Source: Silene conica
Lineage: Eukaryota; Streptophyta; Magnoliopsida; Caryophyllales; Caryophyllaceae
DNA length: 64,000 bases
Assembly (NCBI GenBank): GCA_029255685.2
Contig: CM055318.2
Span: forward strand, 17,675,001 to 17,739,000
Direction: 5' to 3'
The position numbers were made by a program, and so were the translations under genes. Positions within the stretch are counted from its first letter, which is position 1. Each line of letters begins with the position of its first letter. Shown one piece after another: positions 1 through 10,213 of the stretch. The notes below the pieces were generated by a model. It made no database searches. It was given only the letters and a program-made list of their open reading frames with translations, and had not been told where the DNA came from.

Positions 1-231
1 GGTAGGATGCCTTTTTTAGTCTCCTTATGGAGTCCTGGACTAAAGTCAGAAACAAAATTTGCAAGAGCTTGTGATTTTATTGCAGTACGAGTTTCAAATT
101 TTAAGTCATGGCCATTTAGGTGTACAAACCACTTTGCCATTCTTACAGATAATTCATGTTTTCCTAATGTTGTCTTTAGGGGATAACTTCTTAGAACTGA
201 GATTATGTGAGACTCAAAATAAGGTCTTAAT
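1..231 (-). pseudogene. Tat-B RNase H domain, C-terminal part
   Basis: On the minus strand this reads as the end of a Ty3/gypsy RNase H domain, including motifs of the type MAKWFVHLNGHDL and ETRTAIKSQALANF, as in plant Tat pol proteins (LAKW..EL, RTAIKAQ.LADF). The N-terminal part of the same domain lies at 3754-3890, on the far side of the hAT insertion. The frame is open to the left edge, so linker or integrase sequence may follow outside the window. Confidence 0.75.
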
Positions 232-3200
232 TAGAGTTGTCCAAAGCCGGGTTTGGGCCGGACATGGACCGGGCCAAAAAAAATACTTGCCCTTTAAGAC
301 AATAGTGGGTGCGTGGGCTTGGCCGGAATAATGGGCCGCTTATCTTTGCCCTAACCCGCCTTACTATTAAAAACCGGGCAGCCCACGGACAATCGTGCTC
401 GTACATAAATAAGAAAATTTTCAAAATTATAAATTAATACTATTAAAAACCGGGCAGCCCTGCGATATTAAATAAGTTCATTGCCATCCAAAAGCTACGG
501 TTCTCATTTGAAATTAAAACTAAGTACAACCTTAATAGAAAATTAGGATAACGAAATAAAACGACATTTGAGCAACTTGTTTGATCTTTAGTTTTCTACG
601 CTTCTTCACCGAATCTTGATCTTTAGTAATCTTGAACTTATGGCCTGAATCTTGATCTTCATTTATCTTGAACTTATGGCCTGTAAATGGAGTTTGTAAC
701 AATATAAAGTAGTACTTGATAATTGTTATGCAAAAAGAAAAAATACACCAGAATACATAATGGATAGAAATTCAGAAACGTACATAGCTGAGGTTTCATT
801 ATTGTCTTCTTCGTCAATTTCATCCTCACCAAGAACATCATCCCCATAGCCAAAAATAGAAGAACGACCTGCAAGGCCTGAAACAATTGAACCACATTAA
901 TTTGTGTGTGATAAATAGACATAACCAAAACTAAGAATGATGCAATAATGATTACCGGTTGAAAATGCTTTTGCTCTTAACCAATCCTCATGACATGCAA
1001 GGGATTCAATACTTTGTGGTGAAAGAGAACTCCTCCATGGATTGATTAGTTTCTTACCCATGCTAAAAGCAGATTCCGAAAGAACCGTAGAAACCGGAAC
1101 AGTTAAGATATCACGAGCTAAGCATAAAAGACAAGAAAATCTCTCAGGCTGTTTTTTCCAATATAATAGAACATTGATGTCTTCATTTAAATCCAAATTT
1201 TTTTCCTCCAAATAAAGTTGAAGCTTGGATTTCTAGGCATCAATTTTTCTCTTTTTACTTAAAAAGGCAGCATAGTCTTCCTCGTCATTCATCCCCCCAT
1301 TAACCCCAAGGACATGATCATAATTAGAAGTATTCTTAATAAAACGAGAAGACTCCCCAAAAGCATCCTTGTAATCATCATACAGCTCAAAAAGGGTGTT
1401 TTTTAGATCCGCAATCTTCTCCTTTGCATAAACTTCCCCATACAACTTAGCATAACAATACTTAACCCTTTCTAATTTAAAACGAGGATCCAAAACTGCA
1501 GCGCAGGAAAGAATCAGATTGTACTCAGACCAATACTTATTAAACTTTTTGTGCATATCGCTAACCATGGTAGACAAGAAAGGAGGGCTATTATAAACAT
1601 CATCCAACTTCTGATGAATCTTCCACACTCCATGAAAATACACATTTGCAGTAGGGGTATTTGATGCAGAAAATGAATTAGTCACATCATAAAAAACTTT
1701 CAAAAACTTGTGTAACTCGTTTACTTTCTTCCACTCCTCGGATGATAGATTAAACACTTTGATGTCCTTATCCTTACTCACAAAGTTATCCAATACATCT
1801 CTATAATAAAGGTAACGATCAAGCATTAAGTAAGTCGAATTCCATCGAATAGAAGTATCTCCTCGCAACCTTTTAGTAGTGCTCAAGCCATAAGTTGAAT
1901 GAGCAACCTCATAAAACTATTTTCTTTTAGGGATTGAATGACTCAGATGTTTAACAACGCTTCTAATCTGACCAACTACACTATCAATCAACTTCAAACC
2001 AGCTTGTACCACCAAGTTGATAATGTGAGCAGAACACCGTATATGAAAAAAATCTCCATTGGACAACAACACATTTTTCCTCATAAAATGAGTTCTAAGA
2101 GAGTTAATCATAGAATCATTATAGCTTGCACTATCAACAGTAAAACTGAAAACCTTATCAGCAATTTTCCATTGTCCTAAACAGAAAGTAATTTCATCAG
2201 CAAGAGAAATGTCATCAAATGGGGGGGGGGGGGGGGGGATAAAGCACCAAACTTAATTATTCTTTTCTGCAGTGATACACATATATTCATCATGGGTATT
2301 ATCACTTCTCCAGTTATCTGTGGTAAAACATATACGACCAGGGGCTTTTTGTAACTCATCTTCAATTAGTTTCCTCTCTTCATTATAGTATCTCAGTGCA
2401 TCTCTTTTTAGTGTTTGTCTACTAACATTAGTGTACTGAGGGCACATTACTGATGTCATAAATCGAAACTCAGGCTCTTCACAAGTGGTAAATGGATGTG
2501 AACCAGCAACAATATAAACACATATAGCTCTACGAATTTCATCTAAATTAGCATTTGGATTTAATAAGGACATAGAGCACAAACTCTTATTTGATGGAGA
2601 GCCAGCAATGCAAAAGTTTTTAATGTCGTGATTAAATCGTAGAGGACATTTTTTCATGTGTCTATTAAGATGAGATGTGCCATTACCACTATTTGCATTG
2701 AAAACTTGCTTATAGTATATACAAGTTGCTCGAACTTCACCAAGCGACACAACTTCTCTGGTCATTTCCCTCCATACTTTTGACTTTAGTTTCCTACCTT
2801 TTATATTGCAAGGAGTAATATTCTCTTGAGGAGTATTTGAAATGGTGTTCTCTTTGGGAGCATCCAACTCAACAGGTTTATCTATCGTTCCTTCGGCCAT
2901 AGTAGTACAACTGAAATAAAAACAACACAACTGTAAATATATCTGAGTAATTATACTAAAAAAACTGTAAATTGTACAGAAATCAAAAGGGGAATTAGTC
3001 CCTCCATCAATCGAATAAGTTTTAAAATAATTAGTACCCAGATTTAAAATTAATAAATCCACGGTTAAAAAAATTAATCTTAATCACATTCAAGACTGTG
3101 GGAGATAATGAAGAATCTTATAAATTAGAAATAAATAAACAACACCTTAGATCTCAGGCTTGATATTTGATAAATGAGTTTTCGAGAGATAAAAATAGTG

Positions 3201-3745
3201 AAAGAGGGAGTAACATAGACATGTATTTATACCCAGTGAAGGAAGACATGAAGCTTATACTGAAGAAGGTGACGGGTTGAAAGCGTGAACTGTGAAGCTC
3301 GTAAAAAATTCCGAGGAAGACAATGAATGGATGATAAATTGATAATTGATTATTGAGTTTTCGAGAGATGAAAAGTTTTATGGAATATTGTAGAAGTAAT
3401 TGGTATTTGTGTTGTTGTACAGTACTACAGTTGTACTACACTAATTGAATTAGGAATATAGGATTATGATTTTAGGAAATTAGGAGTAAGTGTTGGTCTG
3501 TTGGATTACGAGTTTAGGATTTACAATACATGTGAAATGTGATGTATTATATAGGTGTCAACTTAACGGGCTGGGAGGGCCAGCCCATCTTAAATTTTCC
3601 TTATCCTTGTCCGGCCCATTTATAAATTTGGGCTGGGCTGGGTTAGCCCATGACCCATTTTTTTAAAAAAATGTTGTCCAAACCCGGTAAAAATTTGTGC
3701 CGGATGGGTCGGGTTATTGGGCGGTATAGCCCATGAACAACTCTA
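232..3745 (-). mobile_element. hAT (Ac-like) DNA transposon with 8-bp TSD
   Basis: The element runs from TAGAGTTGTCC at 232 to its imperfect inverse at 3745. It is flanked by a perfect 8-bp duplication, GTCTTAAT, at 224-231 and 3746-3753, the size expected for hAT. Subterminal regions (240-480 and 3545-3740) are rich in GGGCC, CCGGGC and GGGTCGGG motifs. A 19-nt motif around ACCGGGCAGCCC occurs twice on the left, near 365 and 442. It encodes a broken transposase on the minus strand and sits inside the RNase H domain of Tat-B. Confidence 0.92.
897..2900 (-). pseudogene. hAT transposase (BED finger / RICESLEEPER type), broken
   Basis: Three minus-strand ORF blocks make up one transposase. The first starts at ATG 2900-2898 and has a BED-type finger (WREMTRE, then TSHLNRHMKKC). 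The second Cys of its first pair appears as Tyr (CIYY), so metal binding is doubtful. The middle block contains RWNSTYLML and the DPRFKL region. The last holds the hATC dimerisation domain (LLYWK, VPVSTVLSESAFS). Breaks are an in-frame TAG between the 1917 and 1886 blocks, an in-frame TAG near 1231-1233, and an 18-base G run (C on the coding strand) at 2221-2238 that shifts the frame after the ALSPP motif. Not functional as written. Confidence 0.85.
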
Positions 3746-3753
3746 GTCTTAAT

Positions 3754-3890
3754 TTATAAGAGACTGTAAATAATGCGAGGACAAGTTTTCCATGAGTTGA
3801 ATACACGGTTTCTGCAGGTAGAGACTTACTGACATAGTACTGGATGTTGAGAACCTTCGTGTTCTGGTACCAGAACTTGCATCTACCTTG
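3754..3890 (-). pseudogene. Tat-B RNase H domain, N-terminal part
   Basis: Read on the minus strand this gives YYVSKSLPAETVYSTHGKL followed by ALFTVSYKLR, the standard middle of a Tat-type RNase H. It joins the 1-231 segment once the hAT element and one TSD copy are removed. Upstream it abuts gag-derived sequence with no protease or RT, so an internal deletion fused gag to RNase H at about 3890-3900. Confidence 0.75.
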
Positions 3891-4493
3891 GTTATAGATA
3901 GGTAGAGGTAGAGGCGTTCCTCCAGCCTTTTCGTCGCGAGACTTTGTTGACCGACCTGCTGTATGGTTCAGGCCTTTCATTCTTTTCTACTGGAGCCTTC
4001 CTGGATGCAGATTCAGTGGTATGGTTGAGCCTTCTGGGTCCAGCGTCTTCTTCCAGACGTATGGCATCCAGAGCCTTCTACTACACCTGGGCGAAGCTCG
4101 TGCAGGTCCACTTGGTCAGGTCCTTGTACAACTCTGAGGCCTCTGGTAGCCCCCAGCGGTAGGCGTGAATGGCGGTAGTTACATCACATTTGGGTATCGA
4201 CATCATTTCCGCGTTGAATCTAGCCAAGTAATCTCTGGTGGGCTCTTATGGGCCCTGGACGATGCGGTATAGGTCGCCGGTCTGCTTCTATGGCTTCCTA
4301 CTTCTGGCGAACTACTGGTTGAAGGCGTTCACTAATTCGGCAAAGTTGGATATGCTCCCGTTTAGTAGATTAACAAGCCATTGTAACGCTGCTCCTGAGA
4401 GGGTTGATCGAAATCCCTTGCACATGCATGCTTCTTTTAGGGGCCCTGATGTTGTTACGACCATCATCTTTTGCTTATACTGGTTGATGTGGT
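3891..4493 (-). pseudogene. Tat-B gag, C-terminal part
   Basis: Minus-strand reading shows a retrotransposon gag domain: LSGAAL with W in the next few residues, then FAELVNAFNQQF-like, a DLYRI-like stretch, DYLARFNAEMM and ATTAIHAYRWGLP. At least three stop codons interrupt it (for example just after AFNQ and after SFAQV). It continues the gag frame from 6258-6123 across the solo LTR. The zinc knuckle expected downstream is missing because of the deletion. Confidence 0.75.
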
Positions 4494-6122
4494 TGATGCG
4501 TGCCTATTTTATGATGTTTTACATCTATTTTTACACGCATTTTGTCGCTCATTTACTATGTTTTAGCATTTATTTCCCAACAATTGTCTACTTTCGTATT
4601 TTTATGTTCTTTTGCAGATTTATGCGGAAAAGGGACGGTTTTATACCAAATTTATGCCCTCGGAATTTTTCATGACTAAGGACAAGAAGGAACGAAGCCT
4701 AGCGCACATTTCAAGGCCTGAAGATAGTTTTTACAAGCAAAGAATCGATCCATGATGTTGCAGCCTGTTTCAAATGGCTTTATCTCGAGTTCTAGACCTG
4801 ATAATGGAGTGATTTTAGTTGGAGGTGAAAGCTTATCCTCTTAGCTTTCCAACGCCGCGAGAATCGCTTGATTATGATAAGTAACGAAGAAATGGCAGCT
4901 GTTTTAAGATCGACGCGCGCTGCAGTCCCGACAATTGGGTCGACCGACCTACTAATTGGGTCGACCGACCACAGCACAGACCCAGAAGTTTCCGCGAAGC
5001 CCATTAAAGTGTTTAGGTCATTGGGAAACTCTTTATTTCCGCCTATTTAAGCCAAATTTCGTGATTAAGGTTGATCATCGAGATTTCCATCAAGTTTTCT
5101 ACCTAGTTTTCTATCATAGAGTTACATCTAGTTTTAGTTTTAATCTTTCCATAATCATTAAACACTTTTCTTTAGTTTTATATATTGTTCTTCATCAATC
5201 TTTCAACATTAATCAATAAAGCTTGTTCTTTTCCGCCTTAATCCTTATTTCCGGTAATTCCTCTCTTAATTCATGTTTTATTATTATTAGGTTATAATTA
5301 TTGCATACGGTTAAGTTAGAATTCCAAGCCTTTATTATTATTGCTTGTTTAGATTGATGTTCTTTAGAATTTCCATATTTATTCCTATTTTTATTATTGT
5401 TTCAATAGTTATGAGTAGCTAATTTCATATGTTAGGATGTAGGGAGTAAATATGCATAGGTAGTATAATTCCCGAATCAACATGTCGCAGGCAGGAGGTC
5501 GACCGACCACCATTATAGGTCGGCCGACCGACTCGTGTTCGAATTCTGTTTCGCTTTTATTTGTAGACTGTAATAACCTACAATGAGACCAAAAGGAGAC
5601 TTGTAGGATGTTAGTATTGACCTACCCAAGATTGAGAGATTTGGAAAGGGCATTGGTTTACATCTTAAGACGGATAGGTTACTTAAGACTGAAAGGTTTG
5701 TGACCTAGAATTTAGAAATCACCCTTATTGTTGACACCCAATAATTGTGAGATCTAGGAACTAATAGCATAGGCCGAAAGGAGCTATTAGGTAGCATAGA
5801 CCTAAAGGATATGTTACACCCCTTACGCGACTGCAATACATGTTGACTTAGGATTTATTTTATCTTAGCTGTTTATTACCCAAACATCCTAGCATCTCTT
5901 TTATTATATTTTTATTCTCTTCTTTATTTACTTGCTTTATTTTATTCTTGTTTTAGACCTAGCAACAATCAATCAAACCCCCTCTCTATTGTTACTTAAT
6001 AGATTAAAAATTAGCAAACATAATTAACCTTGTCTCTCTGTGGTTCGACTCTTACTATCACTATCTATAGTTTTAGTTTGGTTTATAAATCTTATCTTTG
6101 ACACCCACAACGACGGGTATCA
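4494..6122. mobile_element. Solo LTR, 1629 bp, Ty3-like, with TSD GTGGT
   Basis: The segment runs TGATGCGTGC...GACGGGTATCA, ends in TG/CA, and is flanked by perfect GTGGT copies at 4489-4493 and 6123-6127. No internal coding region is present. The right end (CTCTGTGGTTCGACTC near 6034, then ACGACGGGTATCA) resembles ends of plant Tat/Athila LTRs by my reading. It contains short GTCGACCGACC palindromic motifs near 4938, 4961, 5499 and 5519. The small ORFs inside it look like chance. Confidence 0.88.
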
Positions 6123-6258
6123 GTGGTCAATGGGGTCAGTTGTGCCATGTTGGTGGCGTGAATCCCTTTGGCATGCTGACGGAAAGAATGTTGCTGGTGA
6201 AGGGAGAGTCCACATAGCAGTCTTGTGCAACCTTTTCCAAGGGCCGAGGTACACCCGG
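6123..6258 (-). pseudogene. Tat-B gag, middle part
   Basis: This 136-bp island lies between the solo LTR and the Tekay element. On the minus strand it reads PGVPRPLEKVAQDCYVDSPF and then MPKGFTPPTW, the conserved entry to a Tat-type gag domain. It has no stop, and it joins 25471 on one side and 4493 on the other in frame. Confidence 0.8.
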
Positions 6259-6984
6259 TGTAAAGCCCCTCGCGAAAGCGGAATATAAACATACAAAAGT
6301 ACCAAAAATGCAGCGGAATTTAAAACTTTTTAAAGTAAACAACATGCGAGAAGTCTTAACTGAAACGGAAACTGAAACTGATATCAACAGAAATAGATAA
6401 GTAACAGTTCTAAGTACTGAAAACCAAATACATATACATCAGCCTGGGATGGAACATCCCTACAGGCACCAACCAAAAAATGTATCAAAAGACTAAGAGT
6501 CTAGTTAGGCGATAAAAGTGTAAGTCATATGATGAAGGATCATCACTCGCTAGCCCTCTCGTGAACCCCGCTCCAACCTGCATGTACCTACATACATGAA
6601 AACATGTACGCCACAATCAGTGGGGAGTGACTAGAGTTCTCCTAGCCACCTTTTGTGACAACACGTAACACATAAAGCAATACAGAATACTCCAACATAT
6701 ATCAACATGTGAAGCATAAACATCTCATCAACTGATCCCATACTATCATGCAAACTCTAGTGCACGGCTCTCAACCAACTTCATAAACCGTTAGGAAGGA
6801 GAGCCGGTTTCCCTACTGGTTACCCAGTCAGGGGGTCTTTCAATCCATCTATTTATGAAACCGAACTAAGAGTCATCCAATGCCTTGGATGATCAAACCA
6901 TAGCTCAAACAAACATTCATTCACTCATCATTATCAATATCTATATCTGACACGTACCGACTCAAGGCAAGGAGATAAATTCAG

Positions 6985-7555
6985 CAAGTAAAAGGTTCAG
7001 CGGTCAACTTAAGACATAACCTAATACTAATCAATCAGCAAGTGTAAAGGTTCAGCGGTCAACTTAAGACATAACCTAAACACCAAAGCATTCAGCAAGC
7101 AAGGACTCAGAGGCCAACTTAAGGCATGGACCCGCCAATCAGCAAGACACTAGACTCAGCGGCCAACTTAAGGCATAGACTAGCATCCAAAAGTAAAGGA
7201 CTCAGAGGCCAGCTTAAGGCATGTCCCTTCACACATCACAAGGTACTAGACTCAGAGGCCAGCTTAAGGCATGTCCTAGCACCAAACATCTGCACTCCGG
7301 GCAAGGTGTCAGTTCCTTAGCTACCCCGTTGTGCAGCTGCTCTATTCGTCAGACTCAGAGGCCAACTTAAGGCATGTTCCAACGCGATCACAATCAAACA
7401 TGTCTGGACTCAGAGGCCAGCTTAAGGCATGTCCCAGACACGACAAACATACACATATAGGGCTCAGAGGCCAGCTTAAGGCATATCCCCATATATGACA
7501 AACAACTCACGTATTAAGTTCAGAGGCCAGCTTAAGGCATAACTTAATACGCATC
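6985..7555. repeat. Array of ten hairpin-forming units in the Tekay LTR
   Basis: Ten copies of the core TCAGAGGCCAGCTTAAGGCAT (variants TCAGCGGTC.ACTTAAGAC) start at 6997, 7052, 7107, 7156, 7202, 7252, 7355, 7410, 7464 and 7520. The inner stem is GCC/GGC in eight units and GTC/GAC in the first two, a compensating change. Outer arms differ between units but pair in seven of ten, for example CGTATTAAGTT with AACTTAATACG around 7520. The same array is in the other LTR at about 23359-23930. Confidence 0.85.
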
Positions 7556-7845
7556 AATACAATATCAACCAAAGTCTATGAACTAATCTATAGTTCTACT
7601 TTTCTTAACTTCTAATCAACACTTAATTGACCCCGGGAACTAAGTTGAGGGAGAGCCGGTTTCCCTTTCGGTTACCCGACCGGGGGGGTCTCTATCCTCA
7701 CTCCATTCCCGAACCCAATATAGTGTCGCCCATCCTCCGGGGACCTCAAATACATATCAAAGATACACAAAACGAGTTTCAATCAAAACCGATTAACCGT
7801 TGAAAGTTATACGCGAATTACAACAAAAACAGCCTACAGGGATCC

Positions 7846-8225
7846 CCAGTCGGTCGGCAGGCAGCCGGTCGGCCGGCTGGTGATCCACTCAGCCTCTTTT
7901 CCTTTTAAAACGAGAACAACACAAAGGGACTCCCAGCAGGTCGGCAGGCAGCCGGTCGGCCGGCTGGGAACCCATTCCCTTAGCCTATACAATTTCCAAA
8001 TCCACCCCACATGTACTCCCAGCCGGCTGGCAGGCGGCCGGTCTGCCGGCTGGGCTCCCTTCTTCCTATGGTTTTCGCAAAACACAAACAACACAAGGAG
8101 ACCACCAGCCGGTCGGCAGGCAGCCGGTCGGTCGGCTGGCAGTCCCAAGCCTTATTTCTACAAAAACGCAAAACACCCAAGAACGCTCCCAGCCGGTCGA
8201 CCGGCGGCCGGCCGGTCGACCGGCT
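7846..8225. repeat. Array of five GC-rich hairpins in the Tekay LTR
   Basis: Five units at about 7846, 7932, 8018, 8104 and 8187 are spaced about 85 bp apart and share the form CCAGCCGGTCGGC, a short GC spacer, then GGCCGGCTGG. The ends are self-complementary; unit three pairs CCCAGCCGGC with GCCGGCTGGG without mismatch. Sequence between units is AT-richer and not conserved in this way. The other LTR has the array at about 24221-24600. Confidence 0.85.
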
Positions 8226-9095
8226 CAGAGAGCCTGATACGCAAAAACACATTTCTCAGCCTACATAAAATTCAACAATTCGACATACAAACTTTAAAAA
8301 TTGCTACATGTAAGATTTACCCAACATCATGAATCATCTAAAATCATTATCTATCAGCAAACAAATCCCATAACAATCCTCAAACGATTATATCAAGTAT
8401 CCGTCTTAACTTGTGAAAAACTGAAAATAAGCTTAAGAACATATAACAACATCACCAAGCATGAATTCTTCACATAAGAACAATCCTAAACATGATACTA
8501 AGTCCTTTCGTCACCTTAAATGCACTCCGGCTTAAAGATCCTCCTCTACCACGAAGCTATCAATGTCCGGGTTCTCCAATCCTTCACCTACAAGCACGAA
8601 AAACGGGTTTAAGGGCTAGAAAACGGAATTTATGCAAAACAGCCCCATTTTCGAAATCGACGAAATACAAAACGAAAGTGATAGATGGCTTGGAAATTAA
8701 ATGAGGATTCCGAAAATGTTATTATTACCTTAAATCGGTAGACGGATGATGGAAAAAAGAGCAAAAGAAGATGATGTTTATGGAGGTTTTAGGAGAAATG
8801 GAGTTTACAGTGGAAATGTTGAAGGAGATGAATAAATGTCGACATATGTGATTTTAGGGGTTTAAGTAAGTGTCCTTTCCGTAATAAATGAAACGGGTTA
8901 GGATACTTGAACGGATATTTAAATTGGGAACTTAACCTTACCAAGTTTGTATTCGTCTTAAGGACTTAAGGTTCTTAAGACGGATCTTACTAATTAAATT
9001 AAAATCTTTCACAATAAATTATTAAAATATTATTTTATTACTTAAAATAATTTAAAATGCTAAAAATAGATTTTACGAAAATACGGGATGTTACA

Positions 9096-9110
9096 ATCAC
9101 CCCAACTTCA
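9096..9110 (-). other. Polypurine tract of the Tekay-type element
   Basis: On the minus strand the bases just before the 3' LTR read GAAGTTGGGGTGAT, a purine-rich run in the position where plus-strand priming occurs in LTR retrotransposons. Confidence 0.7.
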
Positions 9111-9160
9111 AAAAGTTTCGTCCTCGAAACTCGAACGGATATAAATCTATATACTATACC

Positions 9161-10213
9161 TCAATCGAATAAGAAGGGATGCGCAGCACGCATCGATGCC
9201 TCAGTCTCCCATGTCTGCTCCTCGACATCATCGCAACGCCATAGAACCTTCACCAAGGGCACCACCTTGCTCCTAAGCTTCCTCTCCTGTCGGTCAAGGA
9301 TCTTCACTGGACGCTCCTCGAAGGCAAGACTCGGCTCCAAGTTCTCGATCTCTCTATGCAGTACATGACTCGGATCACTAACATATCTGCGGAGCTGGGA
9401 AACGTGAAAGACGTTATGGACCTTGCCCAAACTAGGAGGCAAGTTCAAACGGTAAGCTACGGCACCAATCTTCTTCACGATCACAAAAGGTCCGATATAC
9501 TTAGGGCTCAGCTTGCCCTTAACGCCAAACCTCTTGACGCCCTTCATCGGAGACACCCTCAAAAAGACACGGTCACCCTCCTCAAACTCTAAAGGTCTAC
9601 GACGGACATCAGCATAGGACTTCTGTCGGTCCTGAGCGGCCTTCATCCTATTCCTAATGAGCTGTACACGGTCAATGGTCTCAGCTAGCTGGTCAGGTCC
9701 AAGGTAGTGCACGTCACTCGCCTGATCCCAACAGATCGGGCTACGGCACTTCCTCCCGTAAAGAGCCTCGTACGGAGCCATACCAATAGATGAATGGTAA
9801 CTGTTGTTATAAGAAAACTCCACCAATGGCAAACACTGCTCCCAAGAGCTCTGAAAATCGAGGGCACAAGCGCGGAGCAAATCCTCTAGTGTCTGTATGG
9901 TCCTCTCGGATTGCCCATCGGTCGCGGCATGAAAAGCGGTACTCATCAACAAACGGCTACCCATAGCCTCCTGTAAAGCCTTCCAGAATCTGGAGCAACA
10001 ACGAGGATCACGGTCTGATACGATCTCTCTCGGCACGCCATGATAACGGACTACCTCAGCAATATAAGCCCTGACTAAACGATCCATGTCCAATGTCTCT
10101 CTGATCGGCACGAATCGGGCACACTTAGTCAGTCGATCAACAATAACCCAAATCGCATCTTTGCCTCCCACAGTCTTAGGCAAAGCCGTCACAAAGTCCA
10201 TAGATATGCACTC
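9161..10213 (-). pseudogene. Tekay-type integrase with C-terminal chromodomain
   Basis: The product joins element cDNA to host DNA; the chromodomain is thought to guide target choice. The ORF (346 codons from MDFVTAL) shows the catalytic core: WVIVDRLTK (first Asp), IVSDRDPR (second Asp) and DGQSERTIQ (Glu). GPFVI and LPPSL-VHNVFHVSQLRRY follow, then a chromodomain-like end (PVKILDRQERKLRSK, VLWRCDDVEEQTWE). It is cut from the upstream polyprotein by a single in-frame TGA at 10216-10214, where related proteins have Trp (QWKWE-like). No programmed readthrough context is evident, so I call it a nonsense mutation. Confidence 0.9.

Larger units (their letters stand above)
6259..9095 (-). repeat. 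3' LTR of the Tekay-type element (2837 bp)
   Basis: Nearly identical to 13767-14101 plus 22966-25470. On the plus strand it begins TGTAAAGCCCC and ends GGGATGTTACA. It holds two internal arrays described separately (6985-7555 and 7846-8225). GAGAGCCGGTTTCCC with a following GGTTACCC block occurs twice (6799 and 7651), so part of the LTR is itself duplicated. ORFs of 60-150 aa in it come from the arrays and show no domain. Confidence 0.92.

Noticed and set aside
4238..4675. 145-codon plus-strand ORF
   Set aside because: Antisense to the Tat-B gag remnant and runs into the solo LTR; the minus-strand gag reading explains it.
6985..7555. CRISPR-like array of regular repeats and spacers
   Set aside because: The units lie in a plant LTR, are present in both LTRs, the spacers are short and partly self-complementary, and no cas-type gene exists here.
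7880..8332. 150-codon ORF (repeated at 24255-24707) and overlapping ORFs on both strands
   Set aside because: All arise from the GC-rich hairpin array, are open in several frames at once and show no domain.
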